This document shows, piece after piece, positions 18,444-26,773 of a stretch of DNA of 64,000 nucleotides. The DNA is from Io17-Chloro-G2 sp963663135 (lineage in GTDB: Bacteria > Chloroflexota > Dehalococcoidia > Lucifugimonadales > UBA3495): contig CAXXRM010000005.1 in the NCBI GenBank assembly GCA_963663135.2, positions 496,001 through 560,000 of the forward strand, written 5' to 3'. The notes below the pieces were generated by a model. It did no database searches and was not told the origin of the DNA. It saw nothing but the letters and a program-made list of their open reading frames with translations. The translations under genes were made by a program, and so were the position numbers. Each line of letters opens with the position of its first letter. Position 1 is the first letter of the stretch.

Positions 18444-19697
18444 TCAGGGGGTAATCATTTCCTGACGCCATCGGAATATCTGATGCCGTTGCGTCAATTC
18501 ATCGGTGAAGTTGCTAATGGGGGAGCCGTCCGTGTCTATTTGCTCCCGGTGACGCCCCCTAGACAAAAGGACCCACGGGTCCACTTGAGCGCTGAGGCCG
18601 ATCTGGTTGCGCTCGAACACCTCGTTGTCGTCGGGGCTGCCCATGCCGGCCGGCCCGTAGAACCACTCGTGGTGCCGGAGGCGCTGGGCGTTCACCTCAG
18701 GCGGGGCGCCTTTCAGCAGCGCCGGGTACATGAACACCTCGGTTTCCGATGGGCCAAGCGGTCGGGTGACCCGTATGTGAACGTCGATCAACTGCAGGTT
18801 GGGAAACACGCCCATGTGGGGATCGCCGCGGGACCCTATCAATTCCGCCGCTCGCTCCTTGCCATGTTTCTCTTCCAGGGTCCGGACGTAGTCTTCCGGC
18901 CAATCGATCGGTCGGCGGCTGGGTTGCTTGGCTCTGGCCGGTCGCCCGTCAAGCATCACGTGACCGTTGCCCAAGGAACGGGTCACGTTGGGGCTCCGCT
19001 CGGGGCTGCTGACCCGCTGACCCTTTCGGGCCGCCCGGTCAATGCCTATGGACTGGTGAACAAAGTTTCCGTGATAGCCATCCATGCCGACGAATTTCCA
19101 GTTGGCATGGTAGCCGTTCTTGTGGACGCCGGCCCGCACGTCGATTTCACCTTCCGGCGACAAGTCGACGAACAGGTCGATCATATCCTTGACCCGATCT
19201 CCCAAGTGCTCGTCAAGGGAATTGCCGGTGGGACTCAGGCTGCCAAAGATAAAGCCTCGGTAGATGCCCATCCGGGGCAACTTGCTCAAGCCGTATTCTT
19301 CCTTTCGGAATCGTTCGTCGTAGCCCGAAGGGAACGACACTCCGGTGAGGCTGCCGTCGTTGCTGTAAGTCCAGCCGTGATATGGGCACCGGAAGTAGCT
19401 GGCGTTCCCGGCTTCGTATTGGCAAACGGCGCTGCCCCGGTGCCGGCAACGGTTGGCCAGCAGATGTATTTGGTCGTCCTCATCCCGGGTCATGATGACG
19501 GATTCGTCGCCGATCCAGGTGACGCGGTAGTCGCCTGTTTGCGGAATTTCGCTGGTGTGGCCAACGTAGACCCACATCCGTTTGAAAATCCGCTCCATCT
19601 CTTCTTCGAAGATTTCCTGGCTGGTATATATGCTGCCGTGAACCCTGTCCTCCTGGACCAGATAGGAGTAATCAATACCTGGTTTTGTAGTTGCCAA
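18444..19697 (-). CDS. Rieske ring-hydroxylating dioxygenase alpha subunit, copy 1
   Basis: First gene of the minus-strand group, 417 residues, starting with TTG (19697-19695) after TAGGAGG; the protein start MATTKPGIDYSYLVQED matches copy 2, which supports this rare start codon. Rieske ligands Cys84, His86, Cys104, His107; mononuclear iron site Asp206, His209, His214. Copy 2 lies 101 bases downstream. A promoter matching consensus (19737-19765) precedes it. Whether both alpha subunits share the single beta subunit, or have different substrates, cannot be told; the C-terminal halves, which shape the active site, are where they differ most. Confidence 0.92.
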   Translation of the reverse strand: MATTKPGIDYSYLVQEDRVHGSIYTSQEIFEEEMERIFKRMWVYVGHTSEIPQTGDYRVTWIGDESVIMTRDEDDQIHLLANRCRHRGSAVCQYEAGNASYFRCPYHGWTYSNDGSLTGVSFPSGYDERFRKEEYGLSKLPRMGIYRGFIFGSLSPTGNSLDEHLGDRVKDMIDLFVDLSPEGEIDVRAGVHKNGYHANWKFVGMDGYHGNFVHQSIGIDRAARKGQRVSSPERSPNVTRSLGNGHVMLDGRPARAKQPSRRPIDWPEDYVRTLEEKHGKERAAELIGSRGDPHMGVFPNLQLIDVHIRVTRPLGPSETEVFMYPALLKGAPPEVNAQRLRHHEWFYGPAGMGSPDDNEVFERNQIGLSAQVDPWVLLSRGRHREQIDTDGSPISNFTDELTQRHQIFRWRQEMITP

Positions 19698-19736
19698 CCT
19701 GTCTGCCTCCTAACGAGGATAGGGTCTCACTCGGGG

Positions 19737-19765
19737 AGTTTACAGCCGCGGAAAATTCCGGTCAA
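19737..19765 (-). promoter_or_regulatory. Candidate promoter of the alpha-alpha-beta dioxygenase operon
   Basis: On the minus strand TTGACC (19765-19760), a 17-base spacer and TAAACT (19742-19737), about 40 bases upstream of the TTG start. Confidence 0.5.
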
Positions 19766-20186
19766 CCGAATCGGGCACAGGGCCGCGTGAGTACAACGAA
19801 GTGTTGATCCGTATCGTTGCTACTCTTGTTGAACCGGGCTTGGGGGATTGGCCCGGATAGATGCTAGAAAGACCTTTGTTGCAATCAAAGAGATGACACC
19901 GTGGTTCTTGGCAAAAATCTGACTGCGCCGACCCGCGAATCAACCAAACATCACGCTTGCAGTCTACCATCGAGGGTGTCTAGCCGCAACCAAAAACGGT
20001 CCAGGTAGGCTGCCTTTGTATTAGGGGCGTTTGGCGGCGCCCCGCGGGCCAGTCTCCGCGCTGTCCGAATCAACTGACGCCCAACCGCCGACGGTGTGGG
20101 CCAATGCAGGGCAAGTGTTTGGGGACGGACACATCATGGGAATCACGAGCTCCTCGTTCACTACGCCGCTACCCGGAGCTTTTGCG

Positions 20187-20215
20187 TTGACGCCCAAACG
20201 GTCGGGCCGTAAAAT
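20187..20215 (+). promoter_or_regulatory. Candidate promoter of the quinone-oxidoreductase-like gene
   Basis: TTGACG (20187-20192), a 17-base spacer and TAAAAT (20210-20215), followed 26 bases later by the ATG. The remainder of the divergent region 19766-20186 shows no gene. Confidence 0.6.
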
Positions 20216-20241
20216 ACTCTTCGCTACACAAAGGAGTTGTT

Positions 20242-21198
20242 ATGAAAGCGGTTCGAATTCATGCCCACGGCGGCCCGGATGTCATTAATATTGAGGACAT
20301 TCCCATCCCAGAGCCCAAAGAGGACGAAGTCCTTTTTAAAGTGACTTCCAGTTGCATTAACTACGCCGACGTCCAGTGGAGGTTGGGAAACGGAGATCCA
20401 ACGCTACCCACCACCTTGGGGCGGGAGGCGGCAGGCACCATTGAGAAGGTCGGCCCGGGCGTCACTGCCCTGAAGGTAGGCCAAAACATCACGGCCAGGT
20501 CGCTGGGCGGCAACGCCGAGTACGCCATAGCGCAGGTGACCAACGCGTTTGTCTGCCCCGATAGCTTGGACATGGCGCAGGCAGGTGGCATCCCCATTAT
20601 CTTCTTGACTGCCTACCACCTGCTCCGGTCCTTGGTCAAGGTTAACGCGGGGGATACCGTTTTGGTGCAGGCGGGGGCGTCCGGTGTGGGTTCCATCCTG
20701 CTTCAAATGTGCAAAGAATGGGGCTTCAAGAGCATCACGACCGCTTCAAACGAAGCCAAGTTGCAACTGTGCCGGGAACTGGGGGCCGATGAGACCATCA
20801 ACTACACCGCCGTCGATTTCCAGACCGAAGTCATGCGCCTGACCAACGGCGCCGGGGTCCAGTTGGCGCTGGACGCGGTCGGGGGCGAAGTCACCGAGAA
20901 AAGCATGAAGTGCCTGGCTCCCGGAGGAAGCCTGGTGAATTACGGCAACGCCAGCAACAGCCCTGCCTCGATGCCGATGAGTGACTTCCGGGAAGGACGT
21001 TGGGCCACCGGGTTCAGCCTCGTTTCCACCTTCCCCACCTGGGATAATCCCGGGGCTATGTCTGAGGTCTTGGGACTTATGCGGGACGGCAAGATTAAAA
21101 TGATCGTAGACCAGGTTCTGCCTTTGGATGAGGCTGCCAAGGGCCACGCTCATTTGTCTGGACGCGGCGCGATGGGCAAGGTGCTGCTGGTCCCTTAA
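20242..21198 (+). CDS. Quinone oxidoreductase-like MDR protein without zinc
   Basis: The 318-residue protein starts at an ATG after AAAGGAG. It has the zeta-crystallin/QOR layout: MKAVRIHAHGGPDVINIEDI at the N terminus, INYADVQWRLG near 40, and the NADPH-binding VLVQAGASGVGSILLQMCKE near 145-165. The cysteine and histidine ligands of zinc dehydrogenases are absent, as expected for this branch. Such enzymes reduce quinones or enones with NADPH in the cytoplasm. It has its own promoter and a strong terminator, so it is a single-gene unit. A role in handling quinones from aromatic breakdown is plausible but not shown. Confidence 0.88.
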   Translation: MKAVRIHAHGGPDVINIEDIPIPEPKEDEVLFKVTSSCINYADVQWRLGNGDPTLPTTLGREAAGTIEKVGPGVTALKVGQNITARSLGGNAEYAIAQVTNAFVCPDSLDMAQAGGIPIIFLTAYHLLRSLVKVNAGDTVLVQAGASGVGSILLQMCKEWGFKSITTASNEAKLQLCRELGADETINYTAVDFQTEVMRLTNGAGVQLALDAVGGEVTEKSMKCLAPGGSLVNYGNASNSPASMPMSDFREGRWATGFSLVSTFPTWDNPGAMSEVLGLMRDGKIKMIVDQVLPLDEAAKGHAHLSGRGAMGKVLLVP

Positions 21199-21233
21199 GT
21201 AAAGGTACAGAAACCTCCGGGCAACAAAAAGTT

Positions 21234-21265
21234 AGCCGGGGCAATCATTGCCCCGGCTGTTTTCT
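21234..21265 (+). terminator. Rho-independent terminator
   Basis: Perfect 11-bp stem AGCCGGGGCAA (21234-21244) / TTGCCCCGGCT (21248-21258) with a 3-base loop, followed by GTTTTCTTT. It lies 36 bases after the quinone-oxidoreductase-like gene and before the convergent VOC gene. Confidence 0.8.
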
Positions 21266-21315
21266 TTGGCTGGTAATCCTGGCGGCAAATGGACCGGCTC
21301 AACCGGCACCAGCCG

Positions 21316-21681
21316 TCAGTATTTGTTCGGGTGGTTCATCAGTTCGATGAGGTTCCCGTCAGGGTCTCGGACGTAGGCGAAGTGGTGCCCGTCATAGTCG
21401 CGGACCTGAGGGCCGCGGCCGCCATCGAATTCCACTCCTACTGCGGCCAAGTGGGCCATCATCCCATCCCAATCGGGAATTTCAACCGCGAAGTGGCTGA
21501 CGGGTTGAAAGGCGGGTTCTGGCGTTACGTGACAATGGATTTCCGAGTTGCCAAGATACAACTCCAACTGCCTGGGATGTTCCTTTAGCTCCGCGTCGAA
21601 CACCCGTTGGTACCACTCCTTGGTAACCTCGTTGTCTTTGATGGCCACGTTCACGTGGTGAATGCCACTGGATCTAGACAT
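21316..21681 (-). CDS. VOC (glyoxalase/extradiol dioxygenase superfamily) protein
   Basis: A 121-residue single-module VOC protein with a strong GGAGG site before the ATG. It shows GIHHVNVAIKDNEVTKEWYQ at the N terminus, EIHCHVTPE in the middle, and DPDGNLIELMNHP at the C terminus, the typical beta-alpha-beta-beta-beta repeats with His and Glu metal ligands. The family includes glyoxalases, extradiol dioxygenases, isomerases and antibiotic-binding proteins, so the reaction is not decided. It starts 38 bases after the amidohydrolase gene on the same strand, suggesting a two-gene unit. Confidence 0.82.
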   Translation of the reverse strand: MSRSSGIHHVNVAIKDNEVTKEWYQRVFDAELKEHPRQLELYLGNSEIHCHVTPEPAFQPVSHFAVEIPDWDGMMAHLAAVGVEFDGGRGPQVRDYDGHHFAYVRDPDGNLIELMNHPNKY

Positions 21682-21719
21682 TATTCCTCCGATTTTACCG
21701 GGCGGGGCGGTTTTTACGC

Positions 21720-22892
21720 CTACGCCAGGTTGAAGAATTTGACCACGTTGTCCACTACCATCTTTTGCCGCTCATCCTCTGGAACGCCGGCAAAGACCCG
21801 GTCCAACACCAGGTTGGAATCCGGCCAGTCGGACTCCTGATGGGGGAAATCGGTGGCCCAGATCAGCCGGTCCACACCTATGTGGTGTCGCATTTCAACG
21901 CCTATCGGGTCGTCCAGGAAGCCCCAGTAGATGTGCTCCCTGATGTATTCGCTGGGAAGCTGTTTTAGTGGCTTGAAACCAACCAGTTCGGTCGCCCATT
22001 CGTTATGGCGGGTGTACCGGAGGTCGGCCATGTACATGAAGAAGGGCAGCCAACCGGCGTGGGTCTCTGCGAAGTAGATTTTCAGGTTGGGGAAGCGGTC
22101 AAACAATCCGTCCAGCACCATCTGGACCACGTTCAATCCACCCACTCTGTGGAAACGGGAAACCTGCTCGGCCAACCCGGTCGATCCCAGCTTCTTCAGG
22201 TTTTCCCTATTCTCGTTGGGGTACTTCAACAGCGGCCCCGACCTATCGCCCTGGCGGTTCAGTTCAATGTGGACGGTTACCGGCATGTTCAGGTCAAGGG
22301 CTGTGGCCCAGAACCGGTCGTCCGCGGGCGAAGGATAGCCTTTATTGTCGGGGAAGGCGCTCAGCAATACCCCCGGTAGGCCCAGGCGCTTGCAGTGTTC
22401 CAACTCGGCAACGGCGTCCTGCACGCCTGACATGGGGATTATGCCCAGGCCGATCAACCGGTCGGGCGCCACGGAGCAGTAATCTTCCGCCAGCCAGTTG
22501 TTGTAGGCTCTTACAATGGAGAGATAGGGTTCGTCATCCGGCACGTTGCGCCAAAGCCAAGGTCCGCCCACTTGGCAGGGGTACATCACCTCGGCGTCGA
22601 TGCCATCCCGGTCCTGCTCTTTGATTCGCTGCTCCCCCGGCCCGGTGCCGGCAGTGCCTTCATAGGTCTGCCCGAATGGAGCCCAGTTTTCCCGTCCCTT
22701 TCCGCCGTACAGGTCGGAGGGCACTTCCCGAGCCGCAGTTCCTTCGATAACCCAGGCGTCGCCGCCGGTAGCGGTCCTAATCAGACGAGGCGCACGTTCC
22801 CGGAACTTCTCGGGTATGCGCGGAACCCAATTTTTGGAATCCACTTCCAGGTGGGAGTCGCCGGAAATGCACTGGTACGCTCTGGTTGCCAT
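21720..22892 (-). CDS. Amidohydrolase-2 family protein (ACMSD-like)
   Basis: The 390-residue protein has the marks of the amidohydrolase family that includes aminocarboxymuconate-semialdehyde decarboxylase and related aromatic acid decarboxylases. ISGDSHLEVD at the N terminus gives a shortened metal-binding motif, with VTVHIELN near 200, IYFAETHAGWLPFFMYM near 270, and LIWATDFPHQESDWP near 350 holding the late conserved Asp. The ATG is preceded by CGGAGGAG. The downstream VOC gene probably shares its transcript. Members decarboxylate or hydrolyse ring-cleavage products or dihydroxybenzoates, which would suit the neighbouring extradiol dioxygenase, but no substrate can be named. Confidence 0.86.
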   Translation of the reverse strand: MATRAYQCISGDSHLEVDSKNWVPRIPEKFRERAPRLIRTATGGDAWVIEGTAAREVPSDLYGGKGRENWAPFGQTYEGTAGTGPGEQRIKEQDRDGIDAEVMYPCQVGGPWLWRNVPDDEPYLSIVRAYNNWLAEDYCSVAPDRLIGLGIIPMSGVQDAVAELEHCKRLGLPGVLLSAFPDNKGYPSPADDRFWATALDLNMPVTVHIELNRQGDRSGPLLKYPNENRENLKKLGSTGLAEQVSRFHRVGGLNVVQMVLDGLFDRFPNLKIYFAETHAGWLPFFMYMADLRYTRHNEWATELVGFKPLKQLPSEYIREHIYWGFLDDPIGVEMRHHIGVDRLIWATDFPHQESDWPDSNLVLDRVFAGVPEDERQKMVVDNVVKFFNLA

Positions 22893-23123
22893 AATCTCCT
22901 CCGTTTTGGTTGGGTGTTCTAGACCGCAGCAGTGGGTCTATTGGCCAGGGTGGGTAGTGGCTGAATCGTCCAATCTCCGGTCTAAACCGGCGCCGCGGCT
23001 TCTGCGTGTGCCACTTTGAGAGTAGTAACCTTCTACCGGTTAAGAATAAGCCCAATCGGCGGCCCATGCAACCAAAAACGGAGAAACCGCAGCCGCAATA
23101 ACGCCTTCGCTGGGAGGTTTCAG

Positions 23124-23152
23124 TTGACAATATGCCTTCCCGATGGTAGAAA
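23124..23152 (+). promoter_or_regulatory. Candidate promoter of the LigB-like / Pht5-like operon
   Basis: TTGACA (23124-23129), 17-base spacer, TAGAAA (23147-23152), in the divergent region 22893-23236. It implies a leader of about 80 bases before the ATG at 23237. Confidence 0.55.
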
Positions 23153-23236
23153 CGAGTAGGAAAAATCCCATAATGCTGGCTGGCCTGGCAGAAGCCAAAC
23201 TGGCCTCTGAGCATTGGATAATTTAGGAGGCGAACC

Positions 23237-24283
23237 ATGGGTGAGATACTGGGAATGGCTTCAACTCACTGGCCGCTGCTGATTCAGCCCGATGAGGGAC
23301 ATCTGTGGCCCTTCCAGATGACGATGAACCGGCTAAAGGACTTTCCGGAAGAAAAGAAGCCCATCTCCGCTTGGCCGGAGGCTGCGCGGGTAGAGTTTGG
23401 CGAAGACGAGGGAGTCTCGGCCCACGCAGAGCACCGGGCCAGGCTTCTCAAGTCCTTCCGCGTCATGAAAGCTGAAATTGAGGCCTTCAACCCTGACTTC
23501 ATCGTCATGTTCGGCGATGACCAATACGAGAACTTCAAAGAGGACATCATCCCCCCGTTCTGCGTCATGGCGTATGACGAATACGTGAGCTATCCCTTCA
23601 AGCGCAGTATGCCGGTCGGCAATGTTTGGGGAGAGCCGGAAGACCATGCTATCAAGATGCGCGGCAAGCCCGAAGTTGCCAAGTGGCTGACCAGCCGGCT
23701 GATTGAGGAAGGAGTGGACATGGCCTACTCCTACAAGCCGCTGCATTGGGAAGGCTTGGGCCACGCCTTTGTCAACATCCAGATGTTCCTTGACTATGAC
23801 CGTCAGGGTTTTGACTTCCCGATCATACCGATCCAGGTTAACTGCTACGGCAGCAAGGTAATCCAGAACCACGGCGGCGCTCCTCTGGGCAACGGCGCTG
23901 CCGCTGATCCGCCAGGTCCCACCCCCAAGCGCTGCTACGAAGTAGGCCGCAAGGTCGCTCAGATCCTGAAAGACAGCCCCTATCGGGTTTGCATGTACGC
24001 GTCGGGCGGCTGGTCCCACGGGTTCCTGGTTGAGGAGAACGACTACCTCTGGCCTGATATTGATTCCGACCGGATCCGGGCCAAGCAGCTCCAGGAGAAC
24101 CGGGAAGAAGAGTGGACCAAGATCACGGTTAAGGAAATTGAAGACTCGGGTCAACAGGAATTCCTGAACTGGGTCTGCTTGGCCGGCGCCATGGCCGAGA
24201 TGGGCCAGAAACCCCAGGTTTTGGACTACATCGAGACCATGATCTTCAACTCCGGGAAGTGCTTGGCGGTATACCGCCCATAG
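23237..24283 (+). CDS. Class III extradiol ring-cleavage dioxygenase, LigB-like
   Basis: A 348-residue protein starting at an ATG after AGGAGG. It resembles the catalytic LigB subunit of protocatechuate 4,5-dioxygenase and relatives. GMASTHWPLL places His11 where the family has its first iron ligand, SAHAEHRARLL (61-71) may supply the second, and FNPDFIVMFGDDQYENF matches the conserved strand followed by a GDDQ motif. YASGGWSHGFL near 255 is another family mark. These enzymes open catecholic rings beside the two hydroxyls with Fe(II) and O2. The two Pht5-like genes downstream would supply exactly such catechols in the phthalate route. No separate LigA-type small subunit is seen. Confidence 0.83.
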   Translation: MGEILGMASTHWPLLIQPDEGHLWPFQMTMNRLKDFPEEKKPISAWPEAARVEFGEDEGVSAHAEHRARLLKSFRVMKAEIEAFNPDFIVMFGDDQYENFKEDIIPPFCVMAYDEYVSYPFKRSMPVGNVWGEPEDHAIKMRGKPEVAKWLTSRLIEEGVDMAYSYKPLHWEGLGHAFVNIQMFLDYDRQGFDFPIIPIQVNCYGSKVIQNHGGAPLGNGAAADPPGPTPKRCYEVGRKVAQILKDSPYRVCMYASGGWSHGFLVEENDYLWPDIDSDRIRAKQLQENREEEWTKITVKEIEDSGQQEFLNWVCLAGAMAEMGQKPQVLDYIETMIFNSGKCLAVYRP

Positions 24284-24319
24284 ACCTGCACCACTCCCAA
24301 CGATAGACTCAGATGTCAG

Positions 24320-24360
24320 GACGGTTGCGGTTGCTTTGATGGCCGCAACCGTCTTAATTT
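24320..24360 (+). terminator. Hairpin after the LigB-like gene
   Basis: Perfect 11-bp stem GACGGTTGCGG (24320-24330) / CCGCAACCGTC (24343-24353), then TTAATTT. Located 36 bases after the stop; it may attenuate transcription into the Pht5-like genes. Confidence 0.65.
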
Positions 24361-24472
24361 GCGACACATCTGCACCCAGACCGGGCGCCACCGCGGTGGG
24401 CAAATTCCGGCCCAATGTCCTGGTAACGTCCGTCTCGTTTCCATCGGATCAATGTTTGTTAAGGGGAGAGTT

Positions 24473-25540
24473 ATGGCTCTACGTCTGAAAATTGCGTTCT
24501 CCGACAACCCGCGCATCCTTCCGTTGCGTGACGGCACCGTCAAACCGCAAAACATCGAATTGGATTTCGCTCCTATCGATGACGGCGGCGGCGGACTATT
24601 CCAAAGGAACCTGACTTTTGACGAGTTTGACGTTTCTGAAATGTCCATATCCGAATCTCTGTTAGCCATCGAGCGTCGCGGCGACCGGGCTATCTGGGAC
24701 TGGGTAAAAATTCCGGTGTTTCTGAGCCGGGGGCACGTGTGGGGCAGCCTGTACGTGAACTCCAACTCAGGCATCGACTCTTTGGCCGACTTCAAGGGTA
24801 AGCGTATCGCCACGCCGGACTACGATATGACGGCGGCGTTGTGGTTCCGCATCACTCTGAAAGACCTCCACGGCATAGATGCCAGCGACAATGTTTGGTA
24901 CAACGGACGCACCAAGGAGCTTAGCCACGGCGGCGCTCTGGGTCTGGACGGCCAGCCCCCGGTCGGCGTGGAGCACCACTGGCTAACGGTAGACCAGGCG
25001 ATGGACATAATGCTTGACCGCGGGGAAATCGACGCCTCCACCGCCATCAGGCCGGGCGCCCCCGTAACCCTGGGCGATCCGACCGTCATCGACCGGCACG
25101 GCGGCACTCAAATCCAGGGCAACCCCAATATCAAAAAACTGCTGCCCGACAACGGAAAGGGCGTCATTTACGACTATTACGCCAAGACCGGCTTCTACCA
25201 TTGCAACCACCACGTGATAATCCAAAGGCGCATCGTGGAGGAAAACCCCTGGGTGCCAATGGAATTGTTCAAGACGTTCCAAAGGTCCAAGGAAGTGGCC
25301 TACGAAAGGGCTGCCAAGCAGCTAAATGGCCGCTCCCAGAACGATTCAACAATCTTGTACTTTGCAGCGAACGACATGGCAGACCAATCCCAGGCCCTTG
25401 GGGAAGACCCCTATCCCATTGGGCTGTTGAAAATGGGAAAGAACGTCGAGAGGGCAATCCAAGGCTCTTTGGAGCAAGGACTGCTCACCAAGCCGTTGCG
25501 GTTGGAAGACGTTTACCATCCCACAACGCTGGACACTTAA
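24473..25540 (+). CDS. 4,5-dihydroxyphthalate decarboxylase-like protein, copy 1
   Basis: I use the ATG at 24473 (355 residues), which follows AAGGGGAG; the frame from 24359 lacks a binding site. The sequence has the Pht5 family pattern, a periplasmic-binding-protein-like fold without a signal peptide: MALRLKIAFSDNPRILPLRD, DFDEFDVSEMS-like TFDEFDVSEMSISESLLAIE near 55-75, and FKGKRIATPDYDMTAALWFR near 120. In phthalate degraders Pht5 decarboxylates 4,5-dihydroxyphthalate to protocatechuate. However, this fold is shared with solute-binding proteins, and many homologues are annotated as such; the lack of an export signal favours an enzyme. A paralogue follows 93 bases downstream. Confidence 0.75.
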   Translation: MALRLKIAFSDNPRILPLRDGTVKPQNIELDFAPIDDGGGGLFQRNLTFDEFDVSEMSISESLLAIERRGDRAIWDWVKIPVFLSRGHVWGSLYVNSNSGIDSLADFKGKRIATPDYDMTAALWFRITLKDLHGIDASDNVWYNGRTKELSHGGALGLDGQPPVGVEHHWLTVDQAMDIMLDRGEIDASTAIRPGAPVTLGDPTVIDRHGGTQIQGNPNIKKLLPDNGKGVIYDYYAKTGFYHCNHHVIIQRRIVEENPWVPMELFKTFQRSKEVAYERAAKQLNGRSQNDSTILYFAANDMADQSQALGEDPYPIGLLKMGKNVERAIQGSLEQGLLTKPLRLEDVYHPTTLDT

Positions 25541-25633
25541 CCTGTGGCGCCTGGCAATGGGCCCGAAGTCAATTCAAACCGGCCCAAAAATCGCTCCTGA
25601 AGACAAATAGATTCAGGCTAAGGGGGTAAACTG

Positions 25634-26677
25634 ATGGCACTGACATTGACCATGGCATATTCGGCCAATCCAAGAATAGCGCCTATAGCTGATGGCACGG
25701 TCCAGCCCGAACACTTCAACCTAAATGTAGTAACCGTTGAAGGTGGGTTGCTGTTCTTCCGCAATCTCAAGTACGACGAGTTCGACTGTTCTGAAATGTC
25801 TATTTCCGAGACCATGCTGGCTATGGAACGGAGAGAGGTCACGAAGAAGTGGGACTGGTCGGCCATCCCGGTGTTTCCAAGCCGCGGCCAGTTCTGGGCC
25901 GGTATGTACGCAAACACAAAGTCCGGCATCAACAGTTTCGCCGACCTGAAGGGCAAGCGCATCGGAGTCCCGGACTACGACATGACCGCTACGCTGTGGA
26001 TGCGGATTCTGCTGAAAGACCTCTACGGCATTGAGGCCAGCGACAACGTCTGGTATAACGGCCGCACCAAGGAGTTCAGCCACGGCGGCCCATTGGGCCT
26101 GCACCTGGAGGGGCAGGAGCCGGTGGGAATTGAGCATCACTGGACCACGTCAGACCAGTTCTTGGATGTCATGCTGGACCGGGGAGAACTTGACGCCGCT
26201 ATCATGACATCCACTTCGGCGTTGCATCCGGGGGAAACAGTCGCTATGGACCGTTACGGCGGAACGCCGTTGGTCGGCAATCCTAATATCAAACCCGTCT
26301 CGGACGACAACGGGAAGGCGGTGATCTCCGAATTCTTTAAGAAGACCGGCGCCTACCACTCCAACCATCACGTTATCGTGCAGAACCGTATACTGAGAGA
26401 TCATCCGTGGGTCGCGATGGATCTCTTTCGCACCTTCCAACGCTCCAAGGAGGTAGCTTACGAGAGGGCCAGGAAGGACCTGGAAAGCTACTTCTACTTT
26501 CCAAGCAAGTCCTACGCTGAAGAGGCTTCCGTTTTCGGGGAGGACCCCTACCCCTTCGGCCTGAAGGCCATGGGGACGACCGTTTCCAGGGCGATCAAAG
26601 GCTCCCTGGAGCAAGGGTTGATTCGAAAGCCCCTGGAGTTTAAGGACATCTACCACCACACTACCCTAGACACTTAG
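25634..26677 (+). CDS. 4,5-dihydroxyphthalate decarboxylase-like protein, copy 2
   Basis: A 347-residue paralogue of the preceding gene, with MALTLTMAYSANPRIAPIAD at the N terminus, KYDEFDCSEMSISETMLAME near 50-70, LKGKRIGVPDYDMTATLWMR near 115, and the shared DNVWYNGRTKE and YHSNHHVIVQNRI blocks. The ATG follows AAGGGGG. No signal peptide. Keeping two diverged copies in tandem suggests different substrates. The gene is closed by a very strong hairpin at 26699-26752 that separates it from the convergent ABC permease. Confidence 0.75.
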   Translation: MALTLTMAYSANPRIAPIADGTVQPEHFNLNVVTVEGGLLFFRNLKYDEFDCSEMSISETMLAMERREVTKKWDWSAIPVFPSRGQFWAGMYANTKSGINSFADLKGKRIGVPDYDMTATLWMRILLKDLYGIEASDNVWYNGRTKEFSHGGPLGLHLEGQEPVGIEHHWTTSDQFLDVMLDRGELDAAIMTSTSALHPGETVAMDRYGGTPLVGNPNIKPVSDDNGKAVISEFFKKTGAYHSNHHVIVQNRILRDHPWVAMDLFRTFQRSKEVAYERARKDLESYFYFPSKSYAEEASVFGEDPYPFGLKAMGTTVSRAIKGSLEQGLIRKPLEFKDIYHHTTLDT

Positions 26678-26698
26678 GGTAACCCCCCACCACGCAAT

Positions 26699-26752
26699 AT
26701 GGCGGGAGGTCCCGGCGGCAGGCTCAATTCCGCCGCCGGGACCTCCCGCCAT
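26699..26752. terminator. Strong bidirectional hairpin between convergent genes
   Basis: Perfect 21-bp inverted repeat, 26699-26719 against 26732-26752, with a 12-base loop. The left arm starts ATGGCGGGAGG and the right arm ends CCTCCCGCCAT. It lies between the end of the second Pht5-like gene and the end of the convergent permease at 26774 and should stop or protect transcripts from both sides. Confidence 0.7.
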
Positions 26753-26773
26753 TCAATTTGCTCCAATGCGGCC

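Noticed and set aside
18393..19790. Plus-strand frame of 465 codons
   Set aside because: Antisense to the Rieske alpha subunit, whose iron ligands are all in the minus frame.
23333..24415. Minus-strand frame of 360 codons
   Set aside because: Antisense to the LigB-like gene; no family features.
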